A stretch of DNA of 64,000 bases from contig NZ_CP094657.1 in assembly GCF_023920705.1 (NCBI RefSeq), positions 3,596,001 to 3,660,000 of the forward strand, given 5' to 3'. The notes beneath the pieces were generated by a model. That model ran no database searches. It saw nothing but the letters and a program-made list of their open reading frames with translations, and was not told the DNA's origin. This DNA is from Acinetobacter sp. XS-4 (GTDB lineage: Bacteria; Pseudomonadota; Gammaproteobacteria; Pseudomonadales; Moraxellaceae). The position numbers and the translations under genes were made by a program. Of this stretch, positions 58,211-64,000 are shown piece by piece; positions within the stretch are counted from its first letter, which is position 1; the number at the start of each line of letters is the position of its first letter.

Positions 58211-60484
58211 ATGTCTTTGATTAGAACACGTAAAAAAATAGTTTCATCTGCGATAGCTTCATCGTTATCAATGATTGCAACAACAGCCATGGCACAAGAA
58301 GCAATTTCACAATTACCAACGATTCATACTCAAGCGACTCAAGAAGAATCTTTAAAAGTAGATCAGTCAGCAAATTCTAAATTCGTGGCTCCCCTCAAAG
58401 ACACACCAAAATCAGTCTCTATTCTTTCTCAAAAATTAATTAAAGATACAAACTCTAATACCCTACTCGAAGCTTTACGCTACGAACCAGGCATTACTTT
58501 AGGTGCGGGTGAAGGCGGTACACCGTTTACAGATATGCCTTACATTCGCGGTTATAGTGCTCAATCATCTGTCTATGTTGATGGTGTTCGTAATTCTACT
58601 TCTCAAAATCGCGATATGTTTGCCATCGAACAAGTGGAAGTGATTAAAGGCTCTTCTTCTGCTCTTGGCGGTGGCGGCGGTGTAGGCGGAAGTATTAATT
58701 TAATCCCTAAAGTTGCTCATGAAGGTGACGTTTACCAAGGTAGCGTTCAAGGTGGTACTGACAACTATCGTCATATCCAACTCGATGCGAACAAAGACTT
58801 TGGTAATGGAATTGCTGGTCGTGTTGTTGTTATGGGCCATGAAAATGAAAAAGCTGGTGCAAATAATGGTGCTGAATATGCTCGTGCCGGTATTGCATCA
58901 AGTCTTGCATTTGGTCTCGATAGCGCAACTCGTGGAACACTGAGCTACTACTATTTACGTAGTAATGATGAACCAGATGCAGGCATTCCATTTCTTCCTG
59001 TTGGTGGAAAACCAATTGACGTAAAACAAGGCACCTATTATGGCTGGAAAGAGCGTGATTTTGATAAGCGTGAAAACCACATTGGTACATTTAAATTAGA
59101 GCAAGATCTTGCTGATGATTTAACTTTGTCAAATACGATGTCATATACAAAATCTAAATCAGATTACATCTATACAAACGCAGATGACTCAAAAGGTAAT
59201 GTAACCAAAAATGGTACTATTGTTCGTCGTGCTTTAAGTCGTATTGTAGATACTGATGCATATAGTGACCAGCTTGCGTTAAAAGGGAAATTTAATACCG
59301 GCTCACTTAAGCACTCTTTCAATACAGGTGCTGAGTGGAGCTATCAAGAATCAAGCCAAGGTGTTTACACTTTTACAGATGGCTCTGGTACAACCTCAAC
59401 TGTACACAATACAAGCTGCCCTGCGAGCAGTGCTCTTTCGAATGGTTGGTGTACATCAGTAAATAATCCAATGAATGGAGCATTTACCGATACTTTAGGT
59501 AGCATCACCAATCAATATACAACCCGCAGTCGTACTGTTTCTTTATATGCTTTAGATAGCATCGAATTTAACCCTCAATGGCTTTTAAATTTGGGCGTAC
59601 GTTGGGATAAATTTGAAACTGAACGTAAATATAATAAAAACATTTATAAAACAGTGGGTGGAGCTAACGGCAATTACTCAAATGATGTAAGCATTGCAGC
59701 TGGTCAGAAATTTGAAAACGACAGTGATTATTTCTCTTATCAAGCTGGTCTAGTCTATAAACCAACTGAAAATGGAAGTATCTATGCAAGCTTTGCAACT
59801 TCTGCTAACCCAGTTGGTGTAGACCAAGGTGACGGCGCAGATGCACTCTCTACATCTTCACAACAAGCAAATGATTTAGACCCAGAAAAAGCACGTACTT
59901 TCGAAATAGGCACAAAATGGGACCTATTTAATAACCGTGCAAACTTAACTGCTGCAATCTTCCGCACAGAGAAGCAAAATACTCGTATCGCTATAGACGC
60001 CAACACTTCAACTAATGCGGGCGAAAGCAAAGTTGACGGCTTTGAAGTTGGTTTCAACGGTAAAGTGACTGATAAGTGGGAAGTTTCAGCTGGTTATAGC
60101 TATTTAGACAGCGAACTTACAAAAGCGGCTTACAACGCAGTTGCTCAAGAAGGTAAACCTCTTCCTTTTGTAGCTAAAAATAGCGCAACATTGTGGTCAA
60201 CTTATAGAATCTTGCCTAAATTAACAGTTGGTGCAGGTGCAGAGTATCGTGACAAAGTGTTCACTAATACAAACACGGGTACAACAATGCTTGAAGACAA
60301 GTATTTACCAACCTATACCATATACAATGCTATGGCTAAATACGACGTTAACAAGAACGTAAACTTACAGCTTAACATTAACAATATCTCTGATAAGCGC
60401 TACTTCACAAGTGCTCACCCTGCTCACTACGCGTTTGAAGGTGTTGGCCGCAATGCTGTCTTAGCGATTAACTTTAAGTACTAA
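58211..60484 (+). CDS. piuA: TonB-dependent catecholate siderophore receptor (PiuA/Fiu-like)
   Basis: The 757-residue outer-membrane protein has a signal peptide (about 1-28, AMA before QE), a plug domain (about 55-170; DTPKSVSILSQ, RGYSAQSSVYVDG and VEVIKGSSSALGG) and a C-terminal beta-barrel ending in the aromatic NFKY. PiuA/Fiu receptors take up ferric catechols and siderophore-linked antibiotics such as cefiderocol. It is followed by the dioxygenase partner gene typical of this receptor, which supports the name; the exact ligand is not certain. Confidence 0.87.
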   Translation: MSLIRTRKKIVSSAIASSLSMIATTAMAQEAISQLPTIHTQATQEESLKVDQSANSKFVAPLKDTPKSVSILSQKLIKDTNSNTLLEALRYEPGITLGAGEGGTPFTDMPYIRGYSAQSSVYVDGVRNSTSQNRDMFAIEQVEVIKGSSSALGGGGGVGGSINLIPKVAHEGDVYQGSVQGGTDNYRHIQLDANKDFGNGIAGRVVVMGHENEKAGANNGAEYARAGIASSLAFGLDSATRGTLSYYYLRSNDEPDAGIPFLPVGGKPIDVKQGTYYGWKERDFDKRENHIGTFKLEQDLADDLTLSNTMSYTKSKSDYIYTNADDSKGNVTKNGTIVRRALSRIVDTDAYSDQLALKGKFNTGSLKHSFNTGAEWSYQESSQGVYTFTDGSGTTSTVHNTSCPASSALSNGWCTSVNNPMNGAFTDTLGSITNQYTTRSRTVSLYALDSIEFNPQWLLNLGVRWDKFETERKYNKNIYKTVGGANGNYSNDVSIAAGQKFENDSDYFSYQAGLVYKPTENGSIYASFATSANPVGVDQGDGADALSTSSQQANDLDPEKARTFEIGTKWDLFNNRANLTAAIFRTEKQNTRIAIDANTSTNAGESKVDGFEVGFNGKVTDKWEVSAGYSYLDSELTKAAYNAVAQEGKPLPFVAKNSATLWSTYRILPKLTVGAGAEYRDKVFTNTNTGTTMLEDKYLPTYTIYNAMAKYDVNKNVNLQLNINNISDKRYFTSAHPAHYAFEGVGRNAVLAINFKY

Positions 60485-60528
60485 GTTTTAATTCCATAAT
60501 TTATTTATGGTGTTAATTAAAGTTCATA

Positions 60529-60558
60529 TAAAATAGCCTCGTCACGAGGCTATTTTTA
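60529..60558 (+). terminator. Terminator between piuA and the dioxygenase gene
   Basis: AAATAGCCTC and GAGGCTATTT form a stem around GTCAC, followed by T residues. It would stop most receptor transcripts before the dioxygenase gene, so the two may be expressed at different levels. Confidence 0.8.
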
Positions 60559-60590
60559 CAAATGAAGTATCTATTTAAAAGGTGTTTGCT

Positions 60591-61274
60591 GTGATTCATC
60601 ATATCCCCAATGTTTTAAACAAAGAGCAAGTTGCCGAGTTTCGTAAACTCATGGAAGGAGCCAATTGGGTAGGTGGAAAAGTGACTGCTGGCACCTTATC
60701 TGCTTCTGTTAAAAGAAATCAGCAACTCTCTGAACAAGACCCGCTCACTCATCATTTAAGTGATATTGTCATTAAAGCAATTTGGCAAAATCCAGTATTT
60801 CAGGCTGCCGCCCTTCCCCACAAAATTATTCCACCGCTTTTTAATCGTTATGATGAACATGAAAGCTTCGGTTTTCACGTGGACAACTCAATTCGTCTTA
60901 TCCGTGGGACTTCTGAGCAGCTCCGTACCGATTTATCTTGTACACTATTTTTAAGTGAGCCTGATGAATATGAAGGTGGTGATCTGGTTATTGAAGATAC
61001 TTATGGTTATCACGAAGTTAAATTACCCGCAGGTGATGTCGTGCTCTACCCTTCGACTAGCCTTCATGAAGTCAGTAGTATTACGTCTGGTACTCGTTTC
61101 GCTTCTTTTTTCTGGGTGCAAAGTTTGGTACGTGACGATAGTAAACGCCATCTTTTATTTAACTTAGATGAAAGTATTCGGGAATTGCGTAAAGCACACG
61201 GCGACAACTATTCAGAAGTCATGAAACTCACCAATATTTATCATAATTTAATTCGAATGTGGTCAGAGTTATAA
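60591..61274 (+). CDS. piuC: PKHD-type Fe(II)/2-oxoglutarate dioxygenase (PiuC/YbiX)
   Basis: The 227-residue protein has the HxD...H iron-binding set: FHVDNS in the middle and LHEVSS later, then RFASFFWVQS with the arginine that binds 2-oxoglutarate. This family lies beside PiuA/Fiu-type receptors in many proteobacteria; the substrate is unknown. The start at GTG 60591 (MIHHIPNVL) with AAGGTG in front is preferred over GTG 60582. Confidence 0.88.
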   Translation: MIHHIPNVLNKEQVAEFRKLMEGANWVGGKVTAGTLSASVKRNQQLSEQDPLTHHLSDIVIKAIWQNPVFQAAALPHKIIPPLFNRYDEHESFGFHVDNSIRLIRGTSEQLRTDLSCTLFLSEPDEYEGGDLVIEDTYGYHEVKLPAGDVVLYPSTSLHEVSSITSGTRFASFFWVQSLVRDDSKRHLLFNLDESIRELRKAHGDNYSEVMKLTNIYHNLIRMWSEL

Positions 61275-61337
61275 CTACATTTATTTTTGCCTTATTGAGA
61301 TCATGTAATTTCTTTTACCTTAATTTGGCAAAAACAT

Positions 61338-61395
61338 GAAAATTATTTTCTCAAAAATATAAAACTGCGCAAAATTAGAAAATTATTTTCTAATT
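61338..61395. promoter_or_regulatory. Pair of near-palindromic operator-like sites, Lrp-like
   Basis: GAAAATTATTTTCT occurs exactly twice, at 61338-61351 and 61378-61391, 40 bases apart (about four helix turns). The second copy extends to a perfect 10-bp inverted repeat with a TTA centre (61373-61395). TAGAAAATTATTTTC matches 13 of 15 positions of the E. coli Lrp consensus YAGHAWATTWTDCTR. Leucine-responsive control of leuA is an inference. Confidence 0.45.
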
Positions 61396-61513
61396 TCTGA
61401 GATTAAAATTACTATAAGAATTTTGCACAAGGTGTAATCGTTGTTTAGATGTGATATATCTAAATGATAAACATACCAGCAAACCATCAAACTTATTATT
61501 TCACGGTCTAGAG

Positions 61514-61597
61514 ATGAAAACGAACTACTTGTTTGCCCAGCCTACTCAAGCAAGACATCATCCGCAACTCCTGATGCTGCGCCAAGCGCGCGTATAA
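61514..61597 (+). CDS. Putative leuA leader peptide, 27 residues
   Basis: A short frame from ATG 61514 to TAA 61595-61597 encodes a peptide with four leucines; three lie close together in PQLLMLRQARV, as CTC-CTG-ATG-CTG. It is followed after nine bases by a hairpin and then leuA. Leucine codons just before a hairpin suggest ribosome-mediated attenuation. The ribosome-binding site is poor (GAG close to the ATG), and the leucine cluster is modest, so this is tentative. Confidence 0.4.
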   Translation: MKTNYLFAQPTQARHHPQLLMLRQARV

Positions 61598-61606
61598 AAA
61601 TTTTGT

Positions 61607-61622
61607 CTGCTTTCTAAAGCAG
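61607..61622 (+). promoter_or_regulatory. Hairpin between the leader ORF and leuA
   Basis: CTGCTTT and AAAGCAG pair around CT. The T-rich sequence after it begins only some bases later, so it is a weak terminator at best; it may be part of an attenuator structure. Confidence 0.35.
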
Positions 61623-61732
61623 TACTTTGTAATTCCCTTTAATTTTTCTGAATTAGATACCATATATTAAGTAGAGACGTTGCCTTTTAAATATATCCAG
61701 AGCAACTGCGCTACGAGACAAGGAGTTTTCTC

Positions 61733-63430
61733 ATGATGTTGGCTGACCCAAGCAAAAAATACCGCCGTATGTACCAACGAGTGGATTTACCAGATCGCCA
61801 ATGGCCAAATAACGAAATTACAAAAGCGCCAATCTGGATGAGCACCGATTTACGTGACGGCAACCAAGCAATTTTTGAACCAATGGACATGGAACAAAAA
61901 TTCAAAATGTTCAAAATGCTTGTAAAAATCGGTTTCAAACATATTGAAATCGGCTTCCCTTCTGCATCTCAAATCGACTTCGATTTTACGCGCTTGTTGA
62001 TTGAAGAAAATCACATTCCCGATGACGTATATATTGAGGTTTTGGTTCAAGCACGTGATCATTTAATTGAACGTACTTTTGAATCTTTGGCAGGTGCTAA
62101 ACGTGCAATTGTGCATATTTATAACTCTAACTCTCCAACCTTCCGTCAAAAGGTGTTGAATGTAGATGTTAATGGCGCAAAACAGTTAGCAATTAATGCG
62201 GCTCAAAAAGTTAAAGAATATGCGGCGCAATATCCTCAAACGGACTGGATTTTCCAGTACAGCCCAGAGTGTTTCTCTGCAACTGAATTAGAGGTCGCTA
62301 AAGATGTCTGTGATGCCGTCACAGAAATTTGGGATGCTCGTCCAGACCATAAAGTGATTTTAAACTTACCCGCGACTGTAGAAGTTTCTACACCAAATGT
62401 TTATGCAGACCAAATTGAATGGATGCATCGTAATTTGGCGCGTCGTGATGGTGTGATCATTTCTGTTCACTGTCACAATGACCGTGGCTGTGGTATTGCA
62501 GCATCGGAACTTGCCATTATGGCGGGTGCTGACCGTGTTGAAGGCTGTGTGTTCGGTAATGGTGAACGTACAGGTAACGTTGACGTTGCTGCTATTGCAT
62601 TGAACATGTACACCCAAGGGGTAGCGCCAGAGTTAGATTTCTCTAACATTAATGAAGTGATTGCGACGGTTGAAGAATGTACTGGCTTACCTGTACACCC
62701 TCGTCATCCATATGCAGGCGACTTGGTATTTACTGCATTCTCTGGTTCACATCAGGATGCAATCAAAAAAGGCTTCGAGTACCAGAAAAACGAAGAAATC
62801 TGGGATATGCCTTACTTACCAATCGACCCGAAAGATTTGGGTCGCGACTACGATGCAGTTATTCGTGTAAATAGTCAATCTGGTAAAGGCGGTATCGCTT
62901 ACTTATTAGAAGCGAACTACAACGTTGTATTGCCTCGCCGTTTACAAATCGAATTCAGCCAGGTTGTTCAACAATATGCTGATGATAATGGTACTGAAAT
63001 TAATGCAAAAGAAATCTGGACATTATTTAAAGACACTTACGTTGATGTGAAAAACCAACATTACACAGTCAAAAACTACAGATTGTCTGATATTAATGGC
63101 ACTCAAATCATCGAACTTGATGTTGATGTCGAAGGTGAAACACAACAGCTTCGCGGTGAAGGTAACGGACCAATCTCTGCATTTTTAAATGCACTTCAAT
63201 TACCAATTGATGTATTGAACTATGAAGAACGTAGTATTAGTTCAGGTGCAAATGCGAAAGCATTAACATTGATCGAACTTCAAGTCAAAGGTACAGGTAA
63301 AGGTTCATTTGGTGCAGGTGTTCATGACAATACAGTCACCTCATCGATTGAAGCAATTATTGCATGTACTAACCGTTTGATTGATCAAGGCGTTTTAAGT
63401 ACAGATCAGGTGGTTGCCGCCGCTGTTTAA
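61733..63430 (+). CDS. leuA: 2-isopropylmalate synthase
   Basis: LeuA condenses acetyl-CoA and 2-oxoisovalerate, the first leucine-specific step. The 565-residue protein is the long, Pseudomonas/actinobacterial-type form. It has the catalytic TIM barrel with [16 protein letters not shown] near residue 40, the metal-binding [14 protein letters not shown] and [10 protein letters not shown], and a C-terminal regulatory domain from about residue 430 that mediates leucine feedback. ATG 61733 and 61736 are both possible, with AAGGAG upstream. Confidence 0.95.
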   Translation: MMLADPSKKYRRMYQRVDLPDRQWPNNEITKAPIWMSTDLRDGNQAIFEPMDMEQKFKMFKMLVKIGFKHIEIGFPSASQIDFDFTRLLIEENHIPDDVYIEVLVQARDHLIERTFESLAGAKRAIVHIYNSNSPTFRQKVLNVDVNGAKQLAINAAQKVKEYAAQYPQTDWIFQYSPECFSATELEVAKDVCDAVTEIWDARPDHKVILNLPATVEVSTPNVYADQIEWMHRNLARRDGVIISVHCHNDRGCGIAASELAIMAGADRVEGCVFGNGERTGNVDVAAIALNMYTQGVAPELDFSNINEVIATVEECTGLPVHPRHPYAGDLVFTAFSGSHQDAIKKGFEYQKNEEIWDMPYLPIDPKDLGRDYDAVIRVNSQSGKGGIAYLLEANYNVVLPRRLQIEFSQVVQQYADDNGTEINAKEIWTLFKDTYVDVKNQHYTVKNYRLSDINGTQIIELDVDVEGETQQLRGEGNGPISAFLNALQLPIDVLNYEERSISSGANAKALTLIELQVKGTGKGSFGAGVHDNTVTSSIEAIIACTNRLIDQGVLSTDQVVAAAV

Positions 63431-63446
63431 TTAAAAAAACTCTTTT

Positions 63447-63479
63447 GAAAGGATACCTAGCTTGGTATCCTTTCTTTTT
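63447..63479 (+). terminator. Terminator of leuA
   Basis: GAAAGGATACC and GGTATCCTTTC pair perfectly around TAGCTT, followed by T residues. Confidence 0.9.
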
Positions 63480-63512
63480 ATTCCTGAAAGATTTAAAAGG
63501 CGAAATGTTCCC

Positions 63513-64000
63513 GTGTCTTTTCCAGCTGATTCAGTGGGGTTAGTCACTCCGCAAAAGTTCCAATTTGAAGAGCCATTACATCTTGAATGTGGTCGTGTTT
63601 TGCCACGTTTTGAATTAATGGTTGAAACTTACGGCACTTTAAATGCAGATAAATCAAATGCCATTTTAATCTGTCATGCTCTTTCCGGACATCATCACGC
63701 AGCGGGTTATCACCATGAGGATGATAAAAAAGCTGGCTGGTGGGATGGCTGTATTGGCCCGGGTAAGGCAATCGACACGAATAAGTTCTTTGTAGTTTCG
63801 CTCAATAATATTGGTGGATGTAGCGGCTCAACTGGCCCAACGTCACCAAATCCTGAAAATGATAATCGCCCTTATGGACCGGATTTCCCGTTAGTAACGG
63901 TACGCGACTGGGTCAAAACTCAAGCCATGCTTTCTGACCTTTTAGGTGTAGATACTTGGTATGCAGTTGTGGGTGGATCATTAGGGGGCATGCAAGCACT
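63513..64000 (+). CDS. metX: Homoserine O-acetyltransferase, N-terminal part (cut by window end)
   Basis: The visible 162 codons match MetX, the alpha/beta-hydrolase enzyme that acetylates homoserine in methionine synthesis. Seen are [30 protein letters not shown] and, at the very edge, the nucleophile elbow GGSLGG. The start is GTG 63513; no other start is available in frame and AAGG lies 13 bases upstream. The remaining part lies beyond base 64000. Confidence 0.93.
   Translation, partial: MSFPADSVGLVTPQKFQFEEPLHLECGRVLPRFELMVETYGTLNADKSNAILICHALSGHHHAAGYHHEDDKKAGWWDGCIGPGKAIDTNKFFVVSLNNIGGCSGSTGPTSPNPENDNRPYGPDFPLVTVRDWVKTQAMLSDLLGVDTWYAVVGGSLGGMQA

Larger units (their letters stand above)
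61275..61732. other. Long leader region upstream of leuA
   Basis: 458 bases. From left to right: two copies of a near-palindrome (61338-61351 and 61378-61391), an AT-rich promoter area without a clear consensus, a short leucine-containing ORF (61514-61597), a small hairpin (61607-61622) and about 110 bases to leuA. No T-box stem-loop or specifier was recognised. Confidence 0.5.

Noticed and set aside
61275..61732. T-box or leucine riboswitch before leuA
   Set aside because: No T-box consensus or specifier stem was recognised; a leader-peptide model fits better.
1..64000. CRISPR arrays, tRNA/rRNA genes, insertion sequences, prophage
   Set aside because: No regularly spaced repeats, no tRNA-like cloverleaf or rRNA sequence, no transposase, integrase or phage structural genes were seen.

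Overview
The window is AT-rich gammaproteobacterial chromosome, almost certainly Acinetobacter and probably the A. calcoaceticus-baumannii complex. That placement rests on my recognition of the FabI, AckA, RsgA and PiuA-like proteins and on the gene neighbourhoods; no database search was run. There are no rRNA, tRNA, CRISPR, insertion-sequence or prophage genes in the window. Most of it is housekeeping DNA, with one large secondary-metabolite operon.

Layout. 1-5.3 kb: the end of a winged-helix protein, then fabI, a Bax-inhibitor-1-like membrane protein, orn, rsgA and the yibN-like/grxC/secB set. 5.4-22.7 kb: a 20-gene minus-strand operon for an aryl polyene (APE)-type pigment lipid. It starts at a strong extended -10 promoter near 22.77 kb and ends in a terminator near 5.36 kb. 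It encodes a starter-forming ammonia-lyase, an adenylation/dehydratase fusion, two acyl carrier proteins, two complete ketosynthases plus one degenerate ketosynthase-like protein, a ketoreductase, a dehydratase, thioesterase, acyltransferases, a glycosyltransferase, an RND/MMPL exporter with LolA-like and lipoprotein partners, an FAD oxidoreductase and a dedicated phosphopantetheinyl transferase. Together these can build an aryl-capped polyene on ACP, attach it to a lipid-like carrier and move it to the outer membrane.

22.9-31.6 kb: the conserved minus-strand run rlmN-pilF-rodZ-ispG-hisS-yfgM-like-bamB-der. 31.7-36.8 kb: ndk, iscX, a PAP2 phosphatase, a GT4 glycosyltransferase and the periplasmic protease prc. 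37-42 kb: nagZ, an intergenic fold-back element, a methyltransferase, an alpha/beta-hydrolase with a PilZ-like tail, and proA. 42-46.8 kb: an Entner-Doudoroff/gluconate block (gntK, gntP-type permease, eda, edd). 47.5-52.7 kb: ackA-pta and a class I fumarase. 52.8-57.8 kb: two envelope proteins of unknown function, then clpX, clpP and tig. 58.2-61.3 kb: the iron-regulated piuA-type siderophore receptor and its piuC-type dioxygenase, with a Fur-box-like site. 61.3-64 kb: leuA behind an unusual leader (two near-palindromic Lrp-like sites, a short leucine-containing ORF and a hairpin), then the start of metX, cut by the window edge.

The best leads for something new are the leuA leader, the substituted catalytic position in the APE fusion dehydratase, the hydrolase-PilZ fusion, and the fold-back element at 38.05-38.17 kb. 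Everything else fits known families.
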